A DNA stretch of 64,000 bases from Topomyia yanbarensis (taxonomy: Eukaryota > Arthropoda > Insecta > Diptera > Culicidae): assembly GCF_030247195.1 (NCBI RefSeq), contig NC_080672.1:390245037-390309036 (forward strand), in the 5' to 3' direction. Shown here piece by piece: positions 23,688 to 34,793 of the stretch. The stretch's first letter is position 1; the number at the start of each line of letters is the position of its first letter. Both the position numbers and the translations under genes were made by a program. The notes beneath the pieces are model-generated. The model was not told the origin of the DNA and made no database searches. It saw only the letters and a program-made list of their open reading frames with translations.

Positions 23688-24672
23688 TGAGGAATTCCAC
23701 GAAGGTCCGTCCGAAAATCTCTAAAATCGTGACCGACCATCTTAGATTCCGATAAAACTTTACAGGTTCAACCGGTATGGAAGACTAAACATTTTTCCAC
23801 AGTCAATAAGATTATTTTGACTAAAGCGTAATTTTTAAAAGGGCGTAAACGTTTCTATGTGCAATAAATTCAAATTTTTTTTGATCGATTACACTATTTT
23901 ATATAGTAAAACTATCTGAGAACGAGTTACAGGTAATGAATACTTCTGCACGAAAAAAATATACACTGAAAAAAATATTGTGTCATTTTTGCAAAAACAA
24001 AAATTACAAAAAAAAACATTTTTTCTAATTTTTTATATTTTGTCAACAAAAATCTAAAGATAAAGGAAACATTTTGAATGTGGTTTCATGATGGAAAAAT
24101 TTCCAGCAAAAAAGTTTTTCTAACAATAACTTTATACATGTTTTACTACTAATGATACTTAGAATTATATTCTGTAATAAAATTACAGTTTTGTATGTTA
24201 ATTAGTATGAAATTTAAAAACATGTATAAAGTTATTGTTAGAAAAACTTTTTCGCTGATAATTTCTCCATTATGAAATTACATTCAAAATGTTTCTTTTC
24301 CCTTCAGATTTTTGTTGACAAAATATAAAAAAATAGAAAAAATGTTTTTTTTGCAATTTGAATTTTTATCATAAATTTTTGTTTTTGTAAAAATGAAACA
24401 AATTTTTTTTATGTGTATATTTTTTCGTGCAGAAGTATTCATTACCTGTATTTCGTTCTCAGATAGTTTTACTGTATAAAATATGGTATTCGAACAAAAC
24501 AATTTTGAAATTATTGCACGTAGAAACGTTACGCCCTTTTGCTCTTTTATCAGAATATTCATTTTGCCAGTAAAAATCATGGAGATTCATAAACCGAACA
24601 CAAATGTGAAGTTTCGTTCGAATCGACGATGGTCATATTTTGCGGTAGGCCGATTTCTCATGGAATCCCTCA
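23688..24672. mobile_element. 985-bp fold-back MITE flanked by TA
   Basis: TGAGGAATTCCACGAAG at the left and the complement of CTCATGGAATCCCTCA at the right form the termini, with TA at 23686-23687 and 24673-24674. The arms, each over 400 bp, pair through AACTATCTGAGAACGAG, ACATTTTGAATGTGG and TAACAATAACTTTATACATG to a short centre near 24180. A TA target and long arms point to a Tc1/mariner-type non-autonomous element. One half-copy lies at 9502-10022. Confidence 0.85.
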
Positions 24673-24674
24673 TA

Positions 24675-25289
24675 TGTTTTAGCAACATTTGAATACATTT
24701 TCATAGATAATTAGTGAAATAAATTTTATTGTACGATATTCAATCGAATGAATAATATGCATTTTTGAATGAATTTTCAGCTGTCAAAAAGAGTTTCGAT
24801 TATTTTTAACTCTGGTATTTACACTGATAAAACAAATTCTTAAATAGAACGAAAATGATTATACAATGCCGCATTCTTCAACGACACATTTTCATGAATG
24901 GTAAATAGCTGGTTTTGTTCATTTGACGAACTGAAAAAAATGGCGGCTTGAAGAACGAAATTGTTTGTAATTTTAATGCTGAGTGTAAGTTGCGTGTTTA
25001 ATGCTGAGTATATGTTGCACGAAATTTATCGTCTAAAACGAAACTATTTTTCGTGATTGAAATGAAATGTTTCGTTATTTTACTAAATGTTTGTATATAG
25101 CCCGAATATTTCGTTAGTCGCACAATTACATTTTCGTTCATCGAACAAAAGTTTCGTATATTTTTTCATCCGATTTAGGATCGATGTTTGGCAACATCGA
25201 TTTTTTTATATGAATGAGATTGATCTGGCAACATTGATGTTATTTCAACACATAAAACTAGGACTGGGATTCGAAGTGATTACAAATAC
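24675..25289. other. Intergenic, no gene seen
   Basis: ATTTTCGTTCATCGAACAAA and similar TTCGT-rich words recur, but no defined unit or gene is visible. Confidence 0.4.
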
Positions 25290-26855
25290 CAAGCCACGCA
25301 TGGAGCATGTCTGCATAGTGGCCGGAAACGCCAAAAACGTGAACTTAATGCACTAGGGGCCAAACCATCGGGTATATTCACAGGGTGTCTTTGGAGGAAT
25401 TGTTCGTATGAATATTCCTCACAATCTGATAACAATTGAAATTAGGCATGGCTTACTATGATCGAACTAAAAACATTAACTTTTTATACTGACGAGGTAG
25501 AAAGTTGGTGTCTTCGACAAAGTTTTAGAAATGCTCATAGTGAAGAATTTTGTTGAACAACTTGAGCTTGTAGGACTAAAGGTTATGGATTTATAAGGCG
25601 TTATCTATGGCAACCCCCTTAAATCTAGTTTTTTTTTTAATATAACTTTTTTCATTGTGACTTTTCGTGCAAACAATGTTCAAGACAAATGTGTAGGTAT
25701 CAAAACATCTTAATATTGTCGAAGACTGTATGTAAAAATACTCATTCGTTTCAAAGTTATTGAAGATTTTTATATTTTTTTACACCAACTTGAACTACGT
25801 ATATGAAAGAATGGTGCAAACCAAAATGCACGAACAGGCACTTTTCTCACTATGCACAATAAAGCTAAGAAGGTCTGGTGCGTGGAACTCTAGAACCCGA
25901 TTAATAGGGTAAGCTTACTTAAATATTTTTTTACATTTTTCATACAAAAATCAGCAAAAAAAAGTTTTTCGATTTTTTCCGTAAAATTTAGTAATCAATG
26001 GTATGACATCCTTTTGTAAACATTAAATTCATTATGACATGTCTATTTGAGTATATATTAGTTTAAGATCTCCCATGATATTAAAAATTTCACATTTTTG
26101 CTTCCACGTTTATAAAATCTGAAATATTCAGGTATAAGTGAAAATAATACTTGTAATTGAATATCAAACCAAGAATTTCAAAAATCGGGGCAAAATTTTT
26201 TTTGCTGATTTTTGTATGGAAAAAGTAAAAAAAAAAGCATGATTAAGTAAGCTTACCTTAGAGTGCCACGAAGTGCCTTCTTAGCTTTATTGTGCATAGT
26301 TTAGAGAGTGAAAAAAGTGCCTGGTCGTGCATTTTGGTTTGCACCTTTATTTCTTATACGTAGTGGTGGTGTAAAAAAATGTAAAAACCTTCAATAACTT
26401 TGAAACAAATGGGTATCTTTATATACAGTCTTCGACAACATTATGGAGTTTTGATACCTACACATTTGTCTTGAACATTGTTTTCACGAAAAGTCACAAT
26501 GAAAAAAGTTATATTAAAAAATAGATTCAAGGGGGTTGCCGTAGAAAACGCCTTATAAATCCATAACCTTTAGTCCTACAAGTTCAAGTTGTTCAACAAA
26601 ATTCTTCACTATGAGCACTTCTAAAACTTTGTCGAAAACACCAACTTTCTACCTCGTCAGTATAAAAAGTTATTTTTTTTGGTTCGATCATAGTAAGCCA
26701 TGCCTAATACAACTGTTATCCGGTTGTGGGGAATATTCATACGAACAATTCCTCCAAAGACACCCTGTGAATATATCCGGTAGTTTGGCCTCTTTTGAAT
26801 TAAGTTCACGTTTTTTGGCGTTTCCCACCACTGTGGTCTGGCGCCAGTGCGTACC
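25290..26855. mobile_element. Long fold-back, about 1.5 kb
   Basis: Two arms of roughly 680 bases pair across a loop of about 200 bases (25981-26180). Matching pairs include ATATTCACAGGGTGTCTTTG/CAAAGACACCCTGTGAATAT, TGGATTTATAAGGCG/CGCCTTATAAATCCA and CATACAAAAATCAGC/GCTGATTTTTGTATG. The outer ends are more diverged, so the limits are approximate. It includes CTTCGACAAAGTTTTAG motifs. A transcript through it would form a very long hairpin. Confidence 0.85.
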
Positions 26856-26866
26856 ACACAGTATTA

Positions 26867-26963
26867 CCCTAGTAACAATTGAGGTTTTATGGTAGTTTTA
26901 TAGCCACTCATAAAACATAGATTGCACTTGTAGCATGCTATAAAACTTCAATTGTTACTTGGG
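26867..26963. mobile_element. 97-bp MITE with TTA duplication
   Basis: CCCTAGTAACAATTGAGGTT faces AACTTCAATTGTTACTTGGG, and TTA flanks both ends (26864-26866, 26964-26966). It sits directly beside the 1.5-kb fold-back. A Harbinger-like origin is likely from the 3-bp TWA duplication. Confidence 0.8.
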
Positions 26964-27244
26964 TTAACCTGTCAAGTGGCGCTCTGATAGGGTTGACTTT
27001 CTTTCCCTAGCTATTCGTGGGAACAAAACGGAAAACACTGTAAACATGAGTTTGGGGAAGATAGCGGTGATGGAGGTGGATAAGGAGAAGGAGTGGGCGA
27101 AGAGCGAACTTGGGGAACTGCTTAATAGTGGAGGGCTCCGAAAATAACACAAGAAGAACACGGGGAACTCGTTACTTAAGCGAAGCAGCGAAAAAACGCT
27201 ATACGTATGTGTGGCTGCTGTGCGGCCACCAACCTGCTGAAGCG

Positions 27245-28500
27245 CTAGAGGTAGTAAAAATCCCAATAGGGAAGGAACCAGCCAAGCGACAGCGTTCGAC
27301 GGAGATAGAATCTATCCGGCACGGCATGGGACGAATTGTCGATATCTTCGATGGTCCAAGTTGATCCATGCAAGCACAGCCTTAGAATTAGATCCCTGTC
27401 AATTTTCAGCGAATGTCCGTTAAGAATTGTTTTCCGTAGACGAACTCCGATTACCACAGCCATTAGCTTCAACCTTGGAATGGATAGTGCCTTTTAAGGG
27501 GCCACTTTCGATTTGCCACCGCTAAGTGCTATTTCTACACCGTCCGGGAGCTCTGCCCGTAAATACGTTACTCAGGCATATGCCTCACAACAAAAATATA
27601 CTGTCGGTGTAGTGTCAATCGATTCTTCAGCATACAATGAAGAAAATAACGGCGAGGACCGTGAATTTGATCTAGGTACGGAAACAAATCGGTCCACTTC
27701 GTCCATTTTTCCTTTAGTTTCATCGGGATCGGCTGATCCCAATCGATTTTGCCTTTCCATAACTCCTGGATCAGGATCTTACCGTGGAAACGGAATAAGC
27801 TCAGTAATTCAGCGGAGTCAAATGCAGTCATCACGACTTGTAGTGCTTGTCGTTTTGTGGGATGGTCCGCTTCAAGTGCTAGTGTTGGTGAAAATGTGAA
27901 CATAGCTTCTTTTGGTCTCCGAAACACCCCAAACACTCGTTCGGTAGATTGGATTTTGTCGAAAAAACAGCACTTCTCGATTGCTGTGTTCTCCCCGATC
28001 CGTGCGAGAGCCTCCCTTGAGTTTGACAACCAGTTCCGTAAACGGAGTGTTCGCGTTGGTTCATCACGCTAGAGTACACGTTGTACATGTCAGTCATCTG
28101 GTCGAATCTGAATTTAATGGAACATTTCTATCAGGTCCGCGCAGCGTGCAATCTGCTTTTCCCGGAAACCAAAAAAACTGCCAGCAACGTATTAAGCAAA
28201 TTTGGTCCTTTCAGTAGCATAATGTTCAGCGATACTACATCGACCTTGGTCGCAACGTCACAGAAGATGCGAATTTTTAACAGTTTCTTCGGATTCCAGA
28301 CGACACCAAGTGGCAGGTACCACGTACCTCTTAGATCTGCTGCTGCGAGTTCCCCTGGTTTCACTTGGTCGAAGAACTGTTTGTTTTGATGCTCAAGAAG
28401 CAGCCGCTTTACACTTTCGGAGATCACTGAATCCTTCTGCATTCGTCGCTAACACTAACCTCCGTATTGCCTAGACTGCCCAGAAAAATAATGAATTATT
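27245..28500 (-). pseudogene. BEL/Pao pol remnant: RT and RNase H parts
   Basis: On the minus strand the order is SVKRLLLEHQNKQFFDQ, WYLPLGVVWNPKK, VDVVSLNIMLLKGPNLLNTL (BEL/Pao RT fingers), then after frame breaks RPDD...RDEPTRT and RNWLSNSREALARIGENTA, FSPTLALEADHPTKRQALQV and DWDQPIPMKLKEKWTKWTDL. The catalytic YVDD segment that should separate RDEP from RNWLSNS is absent, so the RT cannot work. KLMAVVIGVRLRKTILNGHS and a shifted HRRYRQFV segment mark the RNase H-like region to about 27245. No integrase or LTR was found. An LTR retrotransposon normally encodes these as one gag-pol frame with LTRs at both ends; this is an old, truncated copy. Confidence 0.85.
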
Positions 28501-28504
28501 TAAA

Positions 28505-29425
28505 ACTCAATCGGCCCACCCCTGATTCGATTACTAGTGCCACCAGGAGTACTTGCACCAAATTTGAAGCAAATCGGACAAGTCTAGCTACCGGACCAAC
28601 GCTCCGAAAGTTTGTATGGGATTTTTCTACAATTTACATGGAGGAAACCCACTAACTCGCATTTTGCCGCTAGATGGTACTGTATGCATCGCATTATCAC
28701 TGTAAGTGAAAATAAGAAAGATAATTTAATTGTCTACAACTTTGTCGAAGACAGCTTGTCAGCCGTTAGATTTAGCTCATTAGTATGTTCAGAAGAATTG
28801 TAGTAAATAATACGAGTCATGTTTTGGTTGAAAAAAATAGTTCCAACTGTGACCGCATAGAGGGCGCCAACACTAACTTTTCATAGAAGAGAGATAGAAT
28901 ATTGAGATGTTCGGAAGACTTATTGAAAAATGCCTGCTCTACAACTTTGTAGAAGACACCTAATATCTATCTCTTTCCGTTGAAACGTTAGTGTTGGCGC
29001 CCTCTATGCGGTACAATGTGGAAATAAAATTTTCTAACCAAAACATGACTCGTATTATTTACTACAACTCTTATGAACATTCTATTGAGCTAAATTTACG
29101 GTTATTTCACAAAAATTTTTAGTTCGTGGGAATCGAGTACTGATACACAACCATGCACTGCTAGGCCTGCTAGACTTCGTTAAAAGTTTAAAAACTTCTT
29201 TTAACAAAGCCGGATTTACTGGTAGTCTTCGACAAAGTTGTACACAATTAAATTATCTTTCTTATTTTCACTTACAGTTATAATACGATGCATACAGTGC
29301 CATCTAGCGGCAAAAATGCGAGTTAGTGGGTTTTCTCCATGTAAATTGTCGAAAAATCTCATACAAACGATTTCTACTGCTGGTGGAACTAGAAATCGAC
29401 TCAGGGGTGGGCCAAGAGTTGTCCT
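28505..29425. mobile_element. Fold-back element nested in the BEL/Pao copy
   Basis: GGCCCACCCCTGATTCGATT at the left faces AATCGACTCAGGGGTGGGCC at the right. Further pairs are CTAACTCGCATTTTGCCGCT/AGCGGCAAAAATGCGAGTTA and TAATACGAGTCATGTTTTGG/CCAAAACATGACTCGTATTA. BEL/Pao coding sequence stops at one edge and resumes at the other about 100 codons further along, so DNA was lost at insertion or later. CTACAACTTTGTCGAAGACA-type motifs occur three times inside. Confidence 0.85.
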
Positions 29426-29429
29426 GTGA

Positions 29430-29880
29430 CCCGTATATAATATAACCGAGTCGCGACTTTGCTGTAATCGGTTTCCCTTGTTGAACTTCTCGGATTTTGA
29501 GCATAGTCGTTACATGCGCGTTGTCGTTTCCGATAAGGATCCAAGGTAGGACGTGCCCGTAGTCCCTAATCGGTAGAGTTTGCAGATACGGAAACGCCTT
29601 AACTAACTCCACATACCGCAGTAACTGTCGTGATAGATCCAATTCACTAATCGTGTGGACATCTTGTCGTGCAAATCTCTCGCTGCCACTGTCTCCCGAA
29701 ATTTCTAGACCGATTTGCCGTGAGTTGGTTTCCAGACGCTTCATGTCGGCTGTCCATTGCAGACACAGTGGAATGATGTTTCCCTTTACGCATAGCTCCT
29801 TCGAAAACACCTCGTCCATCAACATTGCCCGATCCAGCATCCAGCAATGCGTAGGCAGAAACCGTACTGTTGTTCCCGTG
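29430..29880 (-). pseudogene. BEL/Pao protease region
   Basis: The minus strand shows LLDAGSGNV, in the position of a retropepsin active site (D-S/A/E-G), then after a frame change KELCVKGNIIPLCLQWTADM, QIGLEISGDSGSERFARQDV, FPYLQTLPIRDYGHVLPWIL and IGNDNAHVTTMLKIRE. This is the protease and the protease-RT linker of BEL/Pao polyproteins. The open frame of 178 codons runs into the nested fold-back and ends there. The usual Leu-Asp-Glu-Gly reading is Leu-Asp-Ala-Gly here. A +/-1 shift separates the active-site part from the rest, so no working enzyme is encoded. Confidence 0.75.
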
Positions 29881-30670
29881 GAGTACTGTAGGAATGATGC
29901 GGAAAAGCGCTGCCTTTCCGGAAGAACGATGATTAGTTACAGCGTCGGATCCAGAATACTAGGGCTCAAATGCCTGCTTGCACTTGACCTTCTGTTGATC
30001 ACACTGCTTAGGCTTCAAATGCAGCATAGAATGGTGTCTAAGCTGACATCCGCCGATCTCACATTTCGTCCGAATTCCACACGGTCTCTGCCCATGAAGT
30101 TCCTAACAGTTGCGGCACAATCCTTGCTGTTGGATGATTTTCCATTGGTCGTCTACCGATTTCTTACTGCAGGTTTTGACCCGTTGCTTGGGTTTCACTT
30201 GTGTCAAGGATCTGTTGACGATAAAAATGCGCTCGCGCCAACACTCGTGCAGAGAAGTCTCCGATGTTCGGCCTAATATTCCTCCTAACGTGACTCTTAC
30301 GGCTGTATGTTCTAGTGAAATATCTGCCAATGCCCTATCCAGAACGGTCCTATGTTTGCTAGCGGGTTGTTTGTCACCGTCCTGCCTAGCACCTGTCAAA
30401 GATGTCGCCTCGGTTCCCTTCTGAAGTTCGACCTCAGTAGCAGGCAGCGTCAACGTCGAACTCAAGACGTTACGATGCTTATTCTGCCATTTAGCCCCCC
30501 ATGCTGCGTATGCTCTGATTTGAAGCCAGGCTTCTGGCATCACTTCCCTCTACCTGTTCTATTTCTGCACACAACCGAAAAGTTTCTTCTAAAACTTCCG
30601 CCTCCATTTGTAGTTTCATGTTGGCAAGCTCCAATCATTTCAATGCTAAGGCCTTCTATCGTGAACACCA
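29880..30670 (-). pseudogene. BEL/Pao gag remnant with zinc knuckles
   Basis: From the 5' side on the minus strand: ELANMKLQMEAEVLEETFRL and CAEIEQVEGSD, a charged helical segment typical of BEL/Pao Gag. After a gap comes VDDQWKIIQQQGLCRNC, then a stop, and HGQRPCGIRTKCEIGGCQLR with HHSMLH, the Cys/His knuckle region. Gag packages the RNA and builds the particle in active elements. The N-terminal part and any LTR are missing beyond 30670, where an unrelated repeat begins. The stop inside the knuckle and frame breaks near 30543 show it is dead. Confidence 0.75.
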
Positions 30671-30674
30671 ACAC

Positions 30675-31490
30675 TCTCAACACACTGTTATTTGCAAAAA
30701 TGGCAGTGGTGTTGATACTTTCACGTAAATATTTGCTAAAAATGCAAAACATTATTCATGGGTCCAATTTTGCTCCGTGAACTGCTTCTTGATTCATGGT
30801 ATGTTGATCATGATCACATATTCGTGCTTGTGAAATAGTTCACAAAACCTTGAGGTTCCCGTCAATTGATTCCACTACGATGCCAGGATCCGGTAAACTG
30901 TACTGACGGGCACATTTTCGTCTCGAAAGTGGTCTACCGTAAACTTTCTTCCACGATGACCATGCGTTTCGTAAAACCGTACAACACGCTCGCTGAGTGC
31001 TTGCTGTTGTGACGTCATCTTCGATTGAACTGACAACGTTCGAGCGAAAAGAAACATGCCACCCATTTCTAGAGAGTCCAGAGAGCAATTGTCTTCGAGA
31101 GAGAAAAAATTTACGCTCTTTAATTTCAGAAAGGTATTGAAATCATTCTCATTTTTTATTGAACACCCGTTAGATACTTGTTTGCCTCTTAAATTGGTTC
31201 TTGATTTATACTAGATTGTTCACGATCTATCTTACGAGCTTTTGAATAAATTCACAAATTTAGTAGCTATTCCTAATCATATTCACTTTCATGTAAATCT
31301 GCTCATGATTTTGGAATTTGCACCGTTACTTTTTCACAAAATTTGAACTTTGCTTTCAATTCACTTCTCTTCCGTGAACTGGTTCAGGGAATATAGTGTA
31401 GCTGTGTCCAGGTGCTAGGGATCCCTAGTTAGGATTCGAACAATAGATGTGTGAAAACTATTAGAACCTCGAACATCGTGATTCATTTGC
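30675..31490. repeat. Dispersed repeat of GTGAA-TTCAC words, split by a transposon piece
   Basis: GTGAAATAGTTCACAAAA at about 30830, CACGATCTATCTTACGAGC near 31230 and AACTATTAGAACCTCGAACA near 31460 correspond in order to 45095, 45362 and 45570. The part at 30840-31130 is a foreign transposase fragment. The family is built of short degenerate sub-repeats. Confidence 0.6.
30840..31088 (-). pseudogene. Mariner-type transposase N-terminal fragment
   Basis: In one minus-strand frame (30875-31066) the protein contains MTSQQQALSERVVRFYETHG and then HFRDENVPVSTVYRILAS, a helix-turn-helix of the kind that opens IS630-Tc1-mariner transposases. This domain binds the terminal repeats. No catalytic DDE/DDD part follows, because the fragment stops at about 30840 in the GTGAA-TTCAC repeat. 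It is not the same family as the DD37E copy at 39336, whose N-terminus differs. Recognition is by motif only. Confidence 0.6.
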
Positions 31491-32160
31491 TAAAGTTGGC
31501 TGAACAGAAATTCATTAACCAAAATCTGCTTATGGAAAATGAGCCACAAAGAATATTCAATATCTCTATTGGTAATATTCCGATTTCACTTTGAAAGGAG
31601 CAACAGTTGCTACTTACATACATAGCCACACAAATAGACACACACGCATAGAAATATGCACACAAAAGTTTAAAAAAATTAAAAATGGTTCGTAAAAGAT
31701 TAAAAACTTTTCGGCAGTCAAACAAGCGGATATGCACATACACACATATGCCGGTTCCACTAATTCTTGCAATAAAAACAACTTACAAACCATACGAGGT
31801 GGAAAACGGTTAAAAGCGAAACTAAAAGGGGAAGCAACTAAAATGCACTTTGTCAAACACTGCAAAAAAGCAAATATTTGCCATCCAAACTGTGGTTTCG
31901 CTACTCTCACTGGTCGGTCGGTCGGTCCAAAGTGAAGCAAACTTTCAGAGGTGTTTACACAGAGCTACGCCGACCAGTATACTTTTACCGGAGTTAAAAT
32001 AGCTTGACCAGCATATAAAAATGTGTCCGGTTTACCACCGTTATTGAAAGTGTTGGATGTATAAAATCCAATGAAAAAAAATCGATAAACGATTTGGGCT
32101 TCGTCTATTGTTTCAAGGATATAAAGTGGAACCTTCGGCCACCATAACACGGCTTTACTA
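31491..32160. other. Intergenic, no gene seen
   Basis: A short GGTC repeat lies at 31911-31926. Overlapping frames have no domain. Confidence 0.45.
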
Positions 32161-33530
32161 TAGGTAATGATTTATTGCCCTGCGCCCATGGGACTTTATC
32201 CTTGAGCACAAGAAACTGAAACGTGTAAAATTCAAACCCTTTTCATAAAACAAATTATGTCATGTCGTAAACAGAATAATGAAGGTAGAGAAGCAAAGCG
32301 AAATCTCGACCCATAAATTGCTTATCGAAATCCCATTTGTCATAGTCCAACATTTACCGAGGGGGGTAATCGGCTAATGGCCGGACTCATCAGCAGCGAA
32401 CCCTAATAAACAAGCAGAACCGAACTAATCGTTATCTGGTTATGGCCATTCTGGGCATATAATTTAATAATCATATTTAATATGCTTCAATCATATTAGT
32501 GCAGTAAACGATCAAACTCATCTTCTCGTTAATATTTGATGGAGACGAGCCGTTGTTTGTGCCGCTAGCAGCCCTCAATGGAGACGCCGAACTGATAGTA
32601 CTTTGTGGCCCGTTCGTTCGAACGGAATAAGGCAAAAATCAAAAACCGCAGGACTTAACTTTCTTTTCCGGCTCGTTTATTAGCTCAATTATGTAGAACA
32701 TGTTTGAATTCATAGCGAAAAGCAGAATACCAAGTGACATCCCGAGAGCCGAAGGTCCTCCAGTAGTAGTGGGGAATAAAGTTAGACCAGACCGGGCACC
32801 ATTTCCGCTATAAGTGACCGAAAACGGACCGGCGGCGGGACGTTTGAAGTGTAGAACAGCTTAAAAACATATTTTAAGTACCCCATTATTTCAACACCAC
32901 GTGCACTGGGCCACTTATGCAGAACTGCTTGGTACCATCGCTCGGTCAGCAGCGTGACAGTGATGGTGCCGGGACGCTGCTCGGCGGGGTCTATAATCGG
33001 AACTCAGTCAGAAAAGATTATTTCTATAGTTTCATAAATAATTTTAATTAGTTAAAGTTTCCCTTCGGTGCCACCGGTGGTGCCGTTTGCTGCATTTTGC
33101 TACCTTTTTACGAAGCAACAGCTCCGGGCAGGAGGAGACAGGTTCGATCGATGTGATGGGGAAGGAAAAAGTTTTTCTCGTGTCAAAGGGACGAGGAGAT
33201 GGCTTTTTGAAACCGGAAAGCAAAAAGTGTTAATTATCATTCATAGGATGATGCATTTAAGGACTTTATGAGGAAAATATCTAGTTGGAGAGTTGAAACT
33301 TCGCCGGAGGGCAGAGAGGTGGCTAAACGCTTTGGGATGAGTATGTCCATAATAATTTGCAATCAATTAGAAGAATAAATACATGAATAGATTAGAGTAC
33401 TTGGTAAATGGCGTTTTCTGTTCGTCTCGTCGTCAGGATAAAAACTTGTTGTATTATCGATTATAATAATAGTCGTTAAGTGGGATTGAAAAGTGAGTAT
33501 TTTTATGTATATTTCAGTGCTGAGCTGAAT
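32161..33530. other. Low-repeat block, possible regulatory or gene-edge DNA
   Basis: Unlike most of the window, I found no counterpart for this stretch elsewhere in it. It mixes A+T-rich TAATTTAATAATCATATTTA words with GC-richer parts (32740-33000 and 33060-33200). No coding frame is convincing. A conserved non-coding role is possible but not shown. Confidence 0.3.
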
Positions 33531-33534
33531 GGCC

Positions 33535-34480
33535 TAATTCGATTTTGTATACAAGGTCGCGTTCTCAAATTATGCATTTTAACCCATAAAAAGACAAGGG
33601 GTCTCAGAGACCCGGCTAGTTACAGTTCCCTGGTGCCAGTGAACTTGTAATTTGAAAAACAAATGATCGAGTGTTTTCGTGCTTTCGATTTCATTGGGTC
33701 TTAGGAGTGATGCTTCTTGAAGTCGCAATTTTAGCTTGCCTTTTAGAAGGTTAAAAGTCAAGAAAACTGTAATAAATTTTCAAAGACTGTTTTCACGGTA
33801 AAGATGACATAATGCCGAAACCGTTAAGTTTGCAGGTTCAGTATCGTCGGAAAAGTTTTACAATGTAATACAGGGCATGTCCTAAAAAATAATTTTAGTG
33901 ACTAATCCCTCTAAAAAAATAATAAAGACTAAACTATTTAAAAACATTATTTAGTGACTTAGTGTCTTCAGAAAAGTTATTAAGGAAGCAATTATCAACA
34001 ACTTTATTGGAAACAAAAATTCTATATGTATTCAGTGTATGGAGATATTTTATATTATTTGCGAAAGAACCCCTTTAAAACGAGATTAGCTAATATTAAT
34101 GTTGACGATGACTCCTATTTTTTCGACCCTCTGCAAAGTTGTTTAGCAAAATGAAATACACGTATTTATCTATAGTATACGTTTTTAAATGTACTATCAA
34201 AAAGTTATTAGAAGGATTTGATGAAATTTCGTAAACAGTTCTCTATAGGTCGATATGCTGTACGGATCGAGGATTTATGTCTTCAACAACGTTGTTTCCA
34301 AGACTATTCTCTACAACTTAACTGAAGACACCAAGTCTCTAAATTATATTTTTTGAACAGTGGATGCTTCATAACTACTCCTAGGTGAATTAACAACTAC
34401 AATTATTGTTTCAAAAGCTGCGCTGCATTATATTAGAAAATTTCTCAGAAGATACTGAATTTACAAAGTTGACGTTTTCG
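33535..34480. repeat. Dispersed repeat, copy 2 of 3
   Basis: TTCTCAAATTATGCA, ATGCCGAAACCGTTAAG, TCAGTATCGTCGGAAAAGTT and AAAAACATTATTTAGTGACT correspond in order to 63510, 63580, 63612 and 63890. Several GTCTTCA(A/G)(A/C)AA-GTT motifs recur within it. It has no coding capacity. Confidence 0.65.
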
Positions 34481-34491
34481 AAATTCTGTAA

Positions 34492-34790
34492 GGGACGATC
34501 CGTAAATGACGTAGCATTTTTGAGTGATTTTTAACACCCCCCTCCCCCATCGTAGCAATTCGTCACAAACCTCTAAATACCCCCCTGGAAATTACGTAGC
34601 TTGACGGTCATTCTCCCCCCCCTTGTTCCCGCAAAATTTAAAAAAAAAATGAAAAACGATGTTAGTTATTCCCCTTTAAAAAAGCTACGTAGCATGACAT
34701 GACCCCCTACCCCCTGTCGTCACACATCATCACAAAATGCAAAATTCCCCCCTCCCCGATATAATATATACGTCATTTATGGATGATCCC
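34492..34790. mobile_element. Harbinger-like MITE with TAA duplication
   Basis: It starts GGGACGATCCGTAAATGACG and ends CGTCATTTATGGATGATCCC. TAA stands on both sides (34489-34491, 34791-34793). Runs of C (CCCCCCTCCCCC) and TACGTAGC words are shared in style with 22808-23053, so it is a diverged relative. Confidence 0.8.
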
Positions 34791-34793
34791 TAA

